A stretch of DNA of 64,000 nt from Paraconexibacter algicola (GTDB taxonomy: Bacteria > Actinomycetota > Thermoleophilia > Solirubrobacterales > Solirubrobacteraceae), in contig NZ_PYYB01000001.1 of assembly GCF_003044185.1 (NCBI RefSeq), forward strand, positions 310,001 through 374,000, written 5' to 3'. The notes under the pieces were generated by a model that did not search any database, was not told the DNA's origin, and worked only from the letters and a program-made list of their open reading frames with translations. This document shows, one piece after another, positions 8,125 to 16,478 of this stretch (its first letter is position 1; each line of letters begins with the position of its first letter). The position numbers were made by a program, and so were the translations under genes.

Positions 8125-8170
8125 ACCCTACAAGCACCCGCATTGACAATCAATGCGCCTGCATTAGACT
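8125..8170. promoter_or_regulatory. Divergent promoter pair with palindrome CATTGA-CAA-TCAATG
   Basis: The perfect 15-bp palindrome is at 8141-8155. Rightward, TTGACA (8144-8149) and TAGACT (8165-8170) lead to ATG 8178 after 7 nt. Leftward, TTGATT and TAGGGT (complement of 8125-8130), 17 nt apart, lead to GTG 8116 after 8 nt. The palindrome therefore overlaps both -35 boxes and is the probable operator of the adjacent TetR protein. Confidence 0.65.
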
Positions 8171-8177
8171 CGGTCGC

Positions 8178-9476
8178 ATGCCTTGGGATTTCTCGACCGA
8201 CCCGGAGTACCAGGAGAAGCTCGACTGGGCGCGGCAGTTCGTCCGCGAGGAGATCTGGCCGCTGGAGACCGTCTTCCACGAGCTCGACCAGGACCAGCTC
8301 GACCGCGCCTACGCCCCGCTGCAGGAGCGCGTCAAGGAGCAGGGCCTGTGGGCCGCGCACCTGCCGCCCGAGCTCGGCGGTCAGGGGTGGGGCCAGGTGA
8401 AGCTCGGCCTCCTGCACGAGATCCTCGGCACCTCGATGCTCGCGCCCAACGCGTTCGGCTGCCAGGCGCCGGACTCCGGCAACAGCGAGATCCTCGCGCT
8501 CGCCGGCACGCCCGAGCAGAAGGAGCGCTGGCTCGAGCCGCTCCTCGCCGGCGACATCAAGAGCGCGTTCTCGATGACCGAGCCGGGCGCGGGCGCCGAC
8601 CCGACGCTGCTGCAGACCCGCGCGGTCCGCGACGGCGACGACTACGTCATCAACGGCCACAAGTGGTTCACCTCCAACGGCTCGATCGCCGACGTGCTCA
8701 TCGTCATGGCGGTCACCGACCCCGACGCGCGGCCGCACCAGCGCGCCTCGATGTTCATCGTCCCGGCCGACACCCCCGGCGTGAACGTCCTGCGCGACGT
8801 GCCGACGATGGAGCACCCGGAGGGCGGCTTCGGCAAGCTCGGCGGGCACTCCGAGGTGCTCTACGAGGACGTCCGGATCCCGAAGGAGAACCTCCTCGGC
8901 GCGGAGGGCACCGGCTTCCTCATCGCCCAGCACCGCCTCGGGCCCGGCCGCATCCATCACTGCATGCGCTGGCTCGGCGTCAGCCAGCGGGCCTTCGACA
9001 TGCTCTGCGAGCGGGCGACCTACCGCTACGCGTTCGGCTCCACCCTGGCCGAGAAGCAGACCGTGCAGAACTGGATCGCCGACAGCGCCGCCCAGATGCA
9101 GGCGGCCCGGCTGATGACGCTGCACGCGGCGTGGAAGATGGACACCCAGGGCGCCTCCGCCGCCCGCACCGACATCTCGCTGATCAAGTTCTTCGGCGCC
9201 GGCGTCCTGCACGACGTCGTCGACCGCGCCCTCCAGATCCACGGATCGCTCGGCTACTCGACCGACCTGCCGCTCGAGGCGATGTACCGGATGGCGCGCG
9301 GCGCGCGGTTCTACGACGGGCCCGACGAGGTGCACCGCCAGTCGGTCGCGCGGCAGATCCTGCGCGGCTACGAGGCGCCCGCCGACGGGGTGCCCAGCGA
9401 GCACCTGCCCACGCGCGAGGCGCACGCCCGGCAGAAGTTCGCCGAGATCCTCGAGATGGTCACGGCCAACGACTGA
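8178..9476 (+). CDS. Acyl-CoA dehydrogenase (ACAD10/11-like)
   Basis: A 432-residue acyl-CoA dehydrogenase with the full set of FAD contacts: FSMTEPGAGADPTLLQTRA near 133-151, YVINGHKWFTSNG near 157-169, and a C-terminal ALQIHGSLGYSTDLPLEAMY. The segment YDGPDEVHRQSVARQIL is the version found in ACAD10/11-like enzymes, where the catalytic acid differs from the medium-chain Glu. The start codon is fixed by the promoter 7 nt upstream, so the message is probably leaderless. The next gene overlaps by one base (TGATG). Expression is probably controlled by the divergent TetR. Confidence 0.93.
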   Translation: MPWDFSTDPEYQEKLDWARQFVREEIWPLETVFHELDQDQLDRAYAPLQERVKEQGLWAAHLPPELGGQGWGQVKLGLLHEILGTSMLAPNAFGCQAPDSGNSEILALAGTPEQKERWLEPLLAGDIKSAFSMTEPGAGADPTLLQTRAVRDGDDYVINGHKWFTSNGSIADVLIVMAVTDPDARPHQRASMFIVPADTPGVNVLRDVPTMEHPEGGFGKLGGHSEVLYEDVRIPKENLLGAEGTGFLIAQHRLGPGRIHHCMRWLGVSQRAFDMLCERATYRYAFGSTLAEKQTVQNWIADSAAQMQAARLMTLHAAWKMDTQGASAARTDISLIKFFGAGVLHDVVDRALQIHGSLGYSTDLPLEAMYRMARGARFYDGPDEVHRQSVARQILRGYEAPADGVPSEHLPTREAHARQKFAEILEMVTAND

Positions 9477-10390
9477 TGGCACCCCAGCCGGACGCCGCCG
9501 ACGAGGGACGGCACGCGCCCGGCCCGGAGCCGCTGTGGAACGAGAGCTGGTACTTCGACGCGGTCTCGGCGAGCGGGGACCTCGGCGTCTACGCGCGCCT
9601 GGGGCGGCTGCCGAACCAGGGGGTCGCCCTCCTCACGGTCTGCGTGACCGGTCCCGGCCGCCCGTCGGTGATGCTCGCGCGCGAGGTGCCGCTGCCCGAC
9701 GCCGACGACGACACCCAGGCCGTCACGGTGGACGGCGCCCGCTACCGGCAGTCCTGCGAGGAGCCGCTGCGACGCTGGCGGCTCTCCGTCGACGGGATCG
9801 GCGAGGCGCACGCCGACCACGCCGCCCCGCTGCACGGCGGGACCGGTGTGCCGACCGCGGTCGCGCTGGAGCTCGAGTGGACGACCGACGGCACCCCGTA
9901 CCGCTGGCGGCACGGCAACCGCTACGAGGTCCCGTGCCGCGTCGCCGGCACGGTCCGCGTCGGCGAGGAGCAGCTCACGCTCGCCGGGGTCGGGCAGCGC
10001 GACCACTCGTGGGGCGCCCGGGACTGGTGGGCGGTCGAGTGGATGTGGAGCGCCCTGCACCTCGACGACGGCACGCACCTGCACGCCGTCGGCATCCCCG
10101 GGGTGCCGCAGTACAGCGTCGGCTACGTGCAGCGCGACGGCCTCGTGCACGAGCTGTCGACCGTCGTCGCGCAGGACGAGGTCGCGCCGGACGGGCTGAT
10201 CGTGCGCTGCGCCGTCGCGCTCGCGCCCGACGCCCCCGACCTCGCGGTCGAGCCGCTGGCGTTCGGCTGCGTGCGCCTCGATGCCCCCGACGGGCGCGTG
10301 TCGTGGTTCCCGCGGGCCCTCTGCCGCGTGCGCACCGACGACGGGCGCACCGGCCTGGGCTGGGTCGAGTGGAACCGCCTGCAGCGCTGA
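9476..10390 (+). CDS. DUF7064-like lipocalin-fold protein of unknown function
   Basis: A 304-residue soluble protein with no signal peptide. It contains LWNESWYFDAVSASGDLGVY near the N-terminus and GVGQRDHSWGARDWWAVEW near 180, the hallmark of actinobacterial proteins annotated as DUF7064/DUF7065 and distantly like AttH/CrtC lipocalin-type hydratases. The conserved RDHSWG looks like a functional site. It is translationally coupled to the preceding acyl-CoA dehydrogenase, and similar proteins often sit beside lipid or steroid catabolic genes, so a role in handling a hydrophobic CoA pathway intermediate is plausible but unproven. Confidence 0.75.
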   Translation: MAPQPDAADEGRHAPGPEPLWNESWYFDAVSASGDLGVYARLGRLPNQGVALLTVCVTGPGRPSVMLAREVPLPDADDDTQAVTVDGARYRQSCEEPLRRWRLSVDGIGEAHADHAAPLHGGTGVPTAVALELEWTTDGTPYRWRHGNRYEVPCRVAGTVRVGEEQLTLAGVGQRDHSWGARDWWAVEWMWSALHLDDGTHLHAVGIPGVPQYSVGYVQRDGLVHELSTVVAQDEVAPDGLIVRCAVALAPDAPDLAVEPLAFGCVRLDAPDGRVSWFPRALCRVRTDDGRTGLGWVEWNRLQR

Positions 10391-10434
10391 GCCCGCGCGC
10401 GGTTGCCCGCGCGGTCGCCGGGTAGCCCGACGGC

Positions 10435-10731
10435 ATGGACACCGACCCGATCACCCCCACCGAACGCGAGCACGAGCAGGAGGCCGCCGCCGAGGCGGCC
10501 GCCATCGGCGGGACCGGCACGTCCGAGGCCGACCCGGCCCAGCAGGCCGTCCGCGAGGCGGGCGGCGGCGAGGCCGAGGGCTTCGAGGACGCCGAGCGCG
10601 CCCTCGTCGACAACGCCTCGCACGGCGACCAGCACGCCGCCCACCGCGTCCTGCAGGACATGCCCGACCCCGAGCCGGAGCGCGAGGCCGCCGAGCACGG
10701 CGAGGCCGACCGCGAGGAGGACGCCGGATGA
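10435..10731 (+). CDS. Small acidic protein of unknown function
   Basis: A 98-residue, strongly acidic protein rich in Glu, Ala and Asp, and probably disordered for most of its length. The only part that looks foldable is ALVDNASHGDQHAAHRVLQD near 58-77. No domain is recognised and no signal peptide is visible. It begins ATG 45 nt after the preceding gene and its stop overlaps the start of the next short reading frame (ATGA). Codon usage is like that of its neighbours. Confidence 0.55.
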   Translation: MDTDPITPTEREHEQEAAAEAAAIGGTGTSEADPAQQAVREAGGGEAEGFEDAERALVDNASHGDQHAAHRVLQDMPDPEPEREAAEHGEADREEDAG

Positions 10732-10898
10732 CCGCCGCCCTCCCCCGTGCCGAGGTCCCGGCGCCGCCGGCGCCCGGCCCGCCCTCGCCCGGCCCGGAGC
10801 CGCAGCTCCCGCCGGATCCGGCGCCCCAGCCCCCGGTCGTGCCCGACGACCCGGCCCCGCCGACCGAGCCCGACCCGGCGCCGGTCCCGCAGATCTGA
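10728..10898 (+). CDS. Short proline-rich reading frame
   Basis: A 56-residue frame of mostly Pro, Ala, Asp and Glu, starting in an ATGA overlap with the previous gene and ending just before a strong hairpin. Low complexity makes coding status uncertain in GC-rich DNA; the overlap and the hairpin after its stop are the only positive signs. Confidence 0.3.
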   Translation: MTAALPRAEVPAPPAPGPPSPGPEPQLPPDPAPQPPVVPDDPAPPTEPDPAPVPQI

Positions 10899-10905
10899 TC
10901 CCGCG

Positions 10906-10927
10906 GGCGGCGCCGGAGGGCGCCGCC
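10906..10927. terminator. Bidirectional hairpin between convergent genes
   Basis: Perfect 9-bp arms GGCGGCGCC and GGCGCCGCC with a 4-nt loop, placed between the proline-rich frame and the end of the leftward aldehyde dehydrogenase gene. Confidence 0.5.
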
Positions 10928-12444
10928 TAGCGCTTGCGGTCGTAGGCCGCCTTGACGACGCGCCCGAGCAGCTTCGACTTCAGCGGCGTGTACGGGAACA
11001 TGTTCAGGTCCTTCTTGAGCGCGAAGCGCTGCGAGACGACCGTCTGGGTCTTGCAGTACTTGCGGATGCCGTTGGCGCCGTGGCGCGAGCCGACGCCCGA
11101 GGACTTCCAGCCGCCCATCGGGGCGCCCATCACCGCGTAGTTGAGCAGCGCGTCGTTGACGAGCACCGCGCCCGCCTCGACGCGCCGGGCGATCGCCTCG
11201 CCGCGGGCGATGTCCTTGGTCCAGACGCTGGCCTGCAGGCCGTACTCGGAGTCGTTGGCCATGCGGATCGCCTCCTCGGCGTCCTCGACCGCCATCACGG
11301 GGATCGTCGGGCCGAACGTCTCCTCGCGCATGCAGCGCATCTGGTGCGTGACGCCGGTCAGGACGGTCGGCTCGAAGAACCGGCCGGGACCCGCGCCGCG
11401 GCGGCCGCCGATCTCGACCTTCGCGCCCTGCTCGACGGCGTCCTTGACGTGCGCCTCGACGATGTCGATCTGCGGCGCGAACGTCAGCGCCCCGACCTCG
11501 GCGACGCCCGGGCCGTCGGAGACGCCCTGGCGCAGCTCGCGGACGTTGGCGACGAGCTTGGCGACGAACTCGTCGTGCACGGCACGCTCGACGTACACGC
11601 GCTCGATCGAGATGCAGACCTGGCCCGAGTTCAGCAGGCCGTAGTAGGCGGCGGCGTTCGCGGCGCGGTCGAGGTCCGCGTCGGCGAGCACGATCATCGG
11701 GTCCTTGCCACCGAGCTCCAGCGAGACCGGCGTGAGGGTCTTCGCGGCGCGCTCCATGACCTTGCGGCCGGTCGCGGTCGAGCCGGTGAACATCACGTAG
11801 TCGGCCGCGTCGACGACCGCGCCGCCGGTGCCGCCGTCGCCGGTGGCGACCGAGAACACGTCGGCGGGCATGCCGGCCGCGTCGAGCATCTCCTGGACGA
11901 GGAGCGCGGTCATCGGGGTGACCTCGGACGGCTTGAGGACCACCGCGTTGCCGGCCATGAGCGCGGGCACGCAGTCGCAGAACGCGTTGACCAACGGGTA
12001 GTTCCACGGGCCGACGACGCCGACGAGCCCGACGGGCTCGTAGCGGACGACGACCTTCTTGCCGACCGTGAACGGCGTGAAGTGGGAGATCGGCTCGTCG
12101 GCCAGGTACCGCTCGGACTCCTTCGCCCAGAAGCGGAAGCTCTGCGCGGCGATGCTGACCTCCAGCGAGGCGTCCTCGTAGGTCTTGCCGGTCTCGTCGC
12201 AGATCGTCTTGATCATGCGGTCGGTGTTCGCCATCAGCCAGCGGCGCGAGCGGTGCAGGACGTCGGCGCGCGCGTCGAAGCCCATCGCGTTCCAGCCGAC
12301 CTGCGCCATCCGGCCGCGCGTGGCGAGCTCCTGGACCGCACGCTCGTCCAGGACGGGGATCTGCCCGATCGTGCGGCCGCGCGCCGGGTCCTCGACGTCG
12401 ATGGTGCGGGTCGCGGGGGCGGAATCGGCGGTCACGTCGGCCAT
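10927..12444 (-). CDS. Aldehyde dehydrogenase family protein
   Basis: A 505-residue NAD(P)-dependent aldehyde dehydrogenase. Recognisable elements are VGVVGPWNYPLVNAFCD for cofactor binding, MFTGSTATGRKVMERAA, the general base segment SLELGGKDPMIVL, the catalytic cysteine in LNSGQVCISIERVYVE, and EETFGPTIPV. It resembles the succinate-semialdehyde/benzaldehyde-dehydrogenase-like group common in actinobacterial lipid clusters. ATG 12444 has an excellent GAGGAG. Just upstream is a TTCGACA-N3-TGTCAA element (12461-12476). The gene follows the acyltransferase and SDR in the same direction. Confidence 0.93.
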   Translation of the reverse strand: MADVTADSAPATRTIDVEDPARGRTIGQIPVLDERAVQELATRGRMAQVGWNAMGFDARADVLHRSRRWLMANTDRMIKTICDETGKTYEDASLEVSIAAQSFRFWAKESERYLADEPISHFTPFTVGKKVVVRYEPVGLVGVVGPWNYPLVNAFCDCVPALMAGNAVVLKPSEVTPMTALLVQEMLDAAGMPADVFSVATGDGGTGGAVVDAADYVMFTGSTATGRKVMERAAKTLTPVSLELGGKDPMIVLADADLDRAANAAAYYGLLNSGQVCISIERVYVERAVHDEFVAKLVANVRELRQGVSDGPGVAEVGALTFAPQIDIVEAHVKDAVEQGAKVEIGGRRGAGPGRFFEPTVLTGVTHQMRCMREETFGPTIPVMAVEDAEEAIRMANDSEYGLQASVWTKDIARGEAIARRVEAGAVLVNDALLNYAVMGAPMGGWKSSGVGSRHGANGIRKYCKTQTVVSQRFALKKDLNMFPYTPLKSKLLGRVVKAAYDRKR

Positions 12445-12460
12445 GCGGGCTCTCCTCGGG

Positions 12461-12476
12461 TTCGACAGGGTGTCAA
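12461..12476. promoter_or_regulatory. Dyad GACA-N3-TGTC upstream of the aldehyde dehydrogenase
   Basis: TTCGACA-GGG-TGTCAA, a near-perfect inverted repeat between the acyltransferase stop and the aldehyde dehydrogenase ribosome-binding site. Its TTGACACCC arm is also found in the monooxygenase promoter dyad at 7444-7457, hinting at a shared regulator. Confidence 0.35.
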
Positions 12477-12488
12477 GGGTGATGCTAC

Positions 12489-13946
12489 TCAGCTGATCGC
12501 GGCGTGCAACGCGGCGAACTCCTCGCGCACGTCCTCGACGAGCTCCCACAGGTCCGGGAGCAGCTCGCGGTCGCCGACCATCCCGATCTCCAGCGCGTCG
12601 GCGTAGCTGACGACGGTGACGTTCAGCCCCACGCCGCCGAAGATGAGGCTCGCCGGGTACTGGCCGACGACCTCGCGGCCGAACGCCGTGATCTGCACGG
12701 GCGGACCGGGCACGTTGGAGATCGTCAGGTTCACCGGCGGTGCGACCTGGCCGGAGTCCATGAGCTTCATCGCGACCCCGGCGACGGCGCCGAACAGGGG
12801 CGGCGGGATCAGGCCGTTGGTGTCGGCCAGCAGCGAGGTCGGGATCGCCCGGTGGCGTTCCTTGGCGGCGACCATCGCCCGGCGGGCGAACCCGATGCGG
12901 CGGTCGGGCTCCTCGAGGTGCGTCGGGATCGGCACGACGAACGAGGAGATCGCGTTGCCGAAGCCGCCCGCGGCGGTCGTGCCGCGCACGCTCGTCGGCA
13001 CGAACGCGACGAGCGGCGCGTCGGGGACGCCCCCGGTGGCCTCGAGCCGCCGGCGCAGACCGCCGGACACCCCGGCGACGACGACGTCGTTGAAGGTCAC
13101 GCCGTGCGCGTTCTTCAGGTCCTTCACGACCTGGACCGGCACGCGCCCGAACGCGACGATGCGCCGTGAGGAGAGCGGGCCGTTGATCCGCGTCCGCGGC
13201 GCCGCGACCACCGTCGGGCGGGCGCTCACCGGACCGCCGGTGGCCCACGCGGCGAGCCGTCCCGCGGTCCGCGCGGCGCCCGCCACCTGCGGGACCCCGG
13301 GGATCGAGCGCAGGCTCGGCGACTGGTCGAGGTGGGGCAGGACCTTCAGACCCGCCCGCGTGCCACGCACCGGGTGCAGCAGCAGACCACGGGTGCCGCG
13401 CGCCAGCAGCTCGCGGCGGCGCGGGACGAGCGCGGCGCGCCGGGCGGGGCGCACGGGCGCGTCGTGGTCGACCATCAGCGTGCCGAAGATGTGCGCGGCG
13501 GCGACGCCGTCGGCGGCGGCGTGGTGGAGCGTCGTGAGGATCGCGGAGCGCCCGTCGGCGAGGCCGTGGACGAGATCGATGCGCCACAGCGGCCGGTCGC
13601 GCGGCAGCTGGACCTCGAGGATCGACGCGACGGCGGCGCCGAGCTGCCGCTCGTCCCCGGGGGCGTCGAGCGTGATCTCCTGCACGTGCGCCGGGACGTC
13701 GGGGTCGACCTCGACGAACACCGGGTGGTCGAGGCCGAGCGGCACGGTGTGGAGCTTCCAGCGCAGCGGGGTCAGCAGGCCGATGCGCTGCTGGACGCGG
13801 GCGATGATCGCGTCCCGGGTGACCGTGCTGCCGTCGGGGGCGGGCGCGACGATCGTGATGCCCGTGTAGTGCGCGAGCGTCGTGTCGGTCTCGGCGAGGA
13901 ACTGCGCGTCGAAGGCGCTGAGCTGGTGCAGGGCGAGCTGGGACAT
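12489..13946 (-). CDS. Wax ester synthase / diacylglycerol acyltransferase (WS/DGAT) family protein
   Basis: A 485-residue WS/DGAT-type acyltransferase, joining acyl-CoA to an alcohol or diacylglycerol to make storage lipid. The catalytic HHxxxDG is LHHAAADGVAA near 145. The C-terminal half has NDVVVAGVSGGLRRRL, AFVPTSVR and NLTISNVPGPP, typical of the family. The start is 6 nt after the SDR stop, so the two are co-transcribed. Its presence among catabolic genes suggests that part of the acyl-CoA or an alcohol intermediate is diverted to wax ester or triacylglycerol. Confidence 0.93.
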   Translation of the reverse strand: MSQLALHQLSAFDAQFLAETDTTLAHYTGITIVAPAPDGSTVTRDAIIARVQQRIGLLTPLRWKLHTVPLGLDHPVFVEVDPDVPAHVQEITLDAPGDERQLGAAVASILEVQLPRDRPLWRIDLVHGLADGRSAILTTLHHAAADGVAAAHIFGTLMVDHDAPVRPARRAALVPRRRELLARGTRGLLLHPVRGTRAGLKVLPHLDQSPSLRSIPGVPQVAGAARTAGRLAAWATGGPVSARPTVVAAPRTRINGPLSSRRIVAFGRVPVQVVKDLKNAHGVTFNDVVVAGVSGGLRRRLEATGGVPDAPLVAFVPTSVRGTTAAGGFGNAISSFVVPIPTHLEEPDRRIGFARRAMVAAKERHRAIPTSLLADTNGLIPPPLFGAVAGVAMKLMDSGQVAPPVNLTISNVPGPPVQITAFGREVVGQYPASLIFGGVGLNVTVVSYADALEIGMVGDRELLPDLWELVEDVREEFAALHAAIS

Positions 13947-13952
13947 CGGACC

Positions 13953-14822
13953 TCAGGCCTCCGCGTCGTCGTCGGCCCCGCGGACGAGCTCGGGCTGCTT
14001 GGCGGCACCGATCCGGCGGTCGTAGCCGGCGCGCGCGGCCTGGTCGATCTCCAGGAACGTGCGGTCGGCCTTCAGCGCCCGCGCGGTCGCGTCGCGGAAG
14101 CGCCGGCCCAGCAGCTGGTTGGCGCGGACGGCCGAGCCGACGACGCGCGGCACGTACACGTCCGGGCGCGGGTCTGCGAGGGCGTCGACGATGCCCGCCG
14201 CCACGTCCTCGGGGGTGACCGTGCGGATGAACCGCGTGCCCGTGGTGCCGGCGATCAGGTCGGTCTGCGTGAACGAGGGCATCACACACGTGAACTCGAT
14301 GCCGCTGCCGCGGTGCTCGACGCGTGCGGTCTCGGTCATCGCGACGACGGCCGCCTTGCTCGCGCAGTAGGAGACCGCCCCGGGCGCGGGCGCCTTCCCG
14401 GCCACCGAGGCGATGTTGACGACGTGGCCGCGACGGCGGGGCAGCATCCGGCGCAGCGCGAGCCGCATGCCGGTCATGGCCCCGAGGACGTTGACCTGCA
14501 TGACCTTCTCGGCGGTGCTGTCGGCCTCGTCGACGAACGGGCCGAGCGGCATGATCCCGGCGTTGTTGACGAGCGCGTCGAGCGGGCCGAGCTCCTCCTC
14601 GACGCGGTCGATCGCCGCCGCGAACGAGCCCGGGTCGGTGACGTCGAGCGCGAGCCCGAGGACGTCCGGGCCGAGCGCCGCCGCGGCGTCGCGGGTCGCC
14701 TGCTCGTCGAGGTCGCCGATCGCGACGCGCGCCCCGGCGTCGCGCAGGGCCCGGGCGGTGGCGTGCCCGATCCCGCGGGCACCTCCGGTGACGAGGACGA
14801 CGCGGCCGGAGAGAGGAGACAT
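13953..14822 (-). CDS. Short-chain dehydrogenase/reductase
   Basis: A classical SDR of 289 residues. The cofactor motif TGGARGIG is at 12-19, NNAG at about 88-91, the catalytic Ser lies in NIASVAGKAP and the pair Tyr/Lys in YCASKAA near 155. A basic region after the glycine-rich motif is absent and DLD follows strand beta-2, favouring NAD(H). It heads a leftward unit with the acyltransferase and aldehyde dehydrogenase, so an alcohol-aldehyde interconversion is a reasonable role. A dyad lies about 20 bp upstream of the ATG. Confidence 0.92.
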   Translation of the reverse strand: MSPLSGRVVLVTGGARGIGHATARALRDAGARVAIGDLDEQATRDAAAALGPDVLGLALDVTDPGSFAAAIDRVEEELGPLDALVNNAGIMPLGPFVDEADSTAEKVMQVNVLGAMTGMRLALRRMLPRRRGHVVNIASVAGKAPAPGAVSYCASKAAVVAMTETARVEHRGSGIEFTCVMPSFTQTDLIAGTTGTRFIRTVTPEDVAAGIVDALADPRPDVYVPRVVGSAVRANQLLGRRFRDATARALKADRTFLEIDQAARAGYDRRIGAAKQPELVRGADDDAEA

Positions 14823-14843
14823 GCCCCGATCTTGACACGTTGC

Positions 14844-14872
14844 GAACAGTATGTCCGGCCTGACCGTCCGAT
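14844..14872. promoter_or_regulatory. Candidate operator upstream of the SDR, matching the P450 operator
   Basis: GAACA-GTA-TGTCC at 14844-14856 is followed by GGCCT, four variable bases and GTCCGAT. The copy before the P450 has the same elements with the same spacing, so 22 of 29 positions agree. Confidence 0.5.
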
Positions 14873-14887
14873 CTACGGGGTCCCGGC

Positions 14888-16471
14888 TCAGCGGTACCCG
14901 GTCCCGACGAACAGCCCGTCGATCACAGCCTGCCGGGTGTCCTGCGGCCGGATGACGTCGTGCAGGAACGACTGCGACGCGGCCCGCCAGGGGGCGAACG
15001 CGCTGTGCATCTCGCGCTCGAGCTCGGCGGCCAGCGCGCGCGCCGCCTCCTGCCCGCCCTCGGCGCGCGCCGCCTGCAGGCGGCGGTGGTGGACCACGTG
15101 GACGGCGTTGTCGGCGGCCATGAACCCGATCTCCGCGTTCGGCCAGGCGACGACGTAGTCGGTGCCCATCGACGGCCCGCCGAGCGCCATGTAGCCGAAG
15201 CCGAACGCCTTGCGCAGGATCACCGTCACCTTCGGGACGGGCGAGCGGGCGACCGCCGTGTAGAGGCCGATGAGCTTCTGGCCGACCGCGAGCCGCTCGG
15301 ACTCCTCCCCGATCATCACCCCGGGCATGTCCTGCAGGAAGACGAGCGGCAGCCCGAAGCCGGTGCAGAGGTCGACGAGGCGGTGGACCTTGACGGCCGC
15401 GGGGGCGTCGAGGACCCCGCCGCGGAACTTCGGCTGGTTGGCGACCACGCCGACGGGGCGTCCCTGCACCCGGCCGAGGCCGACGACGACGCTGCGCGCG
15501 TGCTCGGGGTGCAGCTCCAGGAACGAGTCGCCGTCGAGCACCGCGTCGAGCACGCGGCGCACGTCGTAGCCGCGCCGGCCGCGGTCGGGCACGATCGTCA
15601 GCAGCTCCTCGCTCGGCGTCGCGGGCGCGACCGGCGGGACGCTCGGCGGCTCGCGGGTCGCGTTGCTCGGCAGGTAGCCGAGGTAGCGACGGATCGTCTG
15701 CATCACGGCCTCCTCGGTCGGCTCGAGCCGCGTGACCATGCCGGTCTCGCGCACGGTGACCGCGGGACCGCCGAGCTGCTCGTGGGTCGTCTCGGCCCCG
15801 GTCGACGCGCCGACCAGCGACGGGCCCGACAGCGCGATCGAGCAGCCCTCCGCCATCACGACGAGGTCCGACGACCCCGCCCAGAGCGTCGGGTCGCCGT
15901 AGGCGTTGCCGAGGATCGCGGTGATGCGCGGGATGCGGTCCTCGGTGACGCGCAGGCCGAGGAAGTGCTCGCCCTCGTCGCCGCCCGCCGCGGCCGCGAA
16001 GTCGGAGCCGAGGAGGTCGGGCAGGCGTCCGCCGTTGGCGTCCCCGAGCATCACCAGCGGGTAGCCCTTGCGGCCGGCGAGGCTCATGATCTGGCCCTGC
16101 TTGCGCGACCCGACGCGGCCGGTCGTGCCGGCGAGCACGGACGCGTCGGTGGCGATCACGCAGACCTTGCGGCCCTCGACCGTGCCGACCCCGGTGACCA
16201 CCGCGTCGGCCGGGGCGCGCTCCCCGACCTCCTCGCGGTCGGAGTGGGCGAGCATGCCGAGCTCGACGAACGAGCCCGGGTCGACGAGCAGCGCGACGCG
16301 CTCGCGGGCGTTCAGCCGCCCGGCGGCCGCGCGCGCGGCGAGCCGCTCCTCCCCGCCCATCGCCAGCGCGGCCGCACGCCGACGCTCGAGCTCGGCCAGG
16401 CCCTCCTGCTTGGTGACCTCGCCGGGGGCGGGGGCGTCGCGGTCGTCACGGGTCGTGCCGGTGTCGGACAT
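14888..16471 (-). CDS. Acyl-CoA carboxylase carboxyltransferase subunit
   Basis: A 527-residue biotin-dependent carboxyltransferase of the acetyl/propionyl/methylcrotonyl-CoA type. Two crotonase-like halves are visible, with GRKVCVIATDASVLAGT and MALADANGG-like MLGDANGGRLPDLLG in the first, and GRPVGVVANQPKFRGGVLD, LVFLQDMPGVMIGEE and AFGFGYMALGGPSMGTD in the second. No biotin carboxylase or carrier gene is seen here, so it must use subunits from elsewhere. It is leftward and alone after the P450-like operator; a partial GGACA-N3-TGTCC element lies at 16479-16491. Confidence 0.93.
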   Translation of the reverse strand: MSDTGTTRDDRDAPAPGEVTKQEGLAELERRRAAALAMGGEERLAARAAAGRLNARERVALLVDPGSFVELGMLAHSDREEVGERAPADAVVTGVGTVEGRKVCVIATDASVLAGTTGRVGSRKQGQIMSLAGRKGYPLVMLGDANGGRLPDLLGSDFAAAAGGDEGEHFLGLRVTEDRIPRITAILGNAYGDPTLWAGSSDLVVMAEGCSIALSGPSLVGASTGAETTHEQLGGPAVTVRETGMVTRLEPTEEAVMQTIRRYLGYLPSNATREPPSVPPVAPATPSEELLTIVPDRGRRGYDVRRVLDAVLDGDSFLELHPEHARSVVVGLGRVQGRPVGVVANQPKFRGGVLDAPAAVKVHRLVDLCTGFGLPLVFLQDMPGVMIGEESERLAVGQKLIGLYTAVARSPVPKVTVILRKAFGFGYMALGGPSMGTDYVVAWPNAEIGFMAADNAVHVVHHRRLQAARAEGGQEAARALAAELEREMHSAFAPWRAASQSFLHDVIRPQDTRQAVIDGLFVGTGYR

Positions 16472-16478
16472 CTCGACC

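Noticed and set aside
10927-14838. A possible giant fusion of SDR, acyltransferase and aldehyde dehydrogenase in one frame
   Set aside because: Only the aldehyde dehydrogenase part is in its native frame. The rest is a shifted-frame translation of the other two genes, which have their own starts and motifs.
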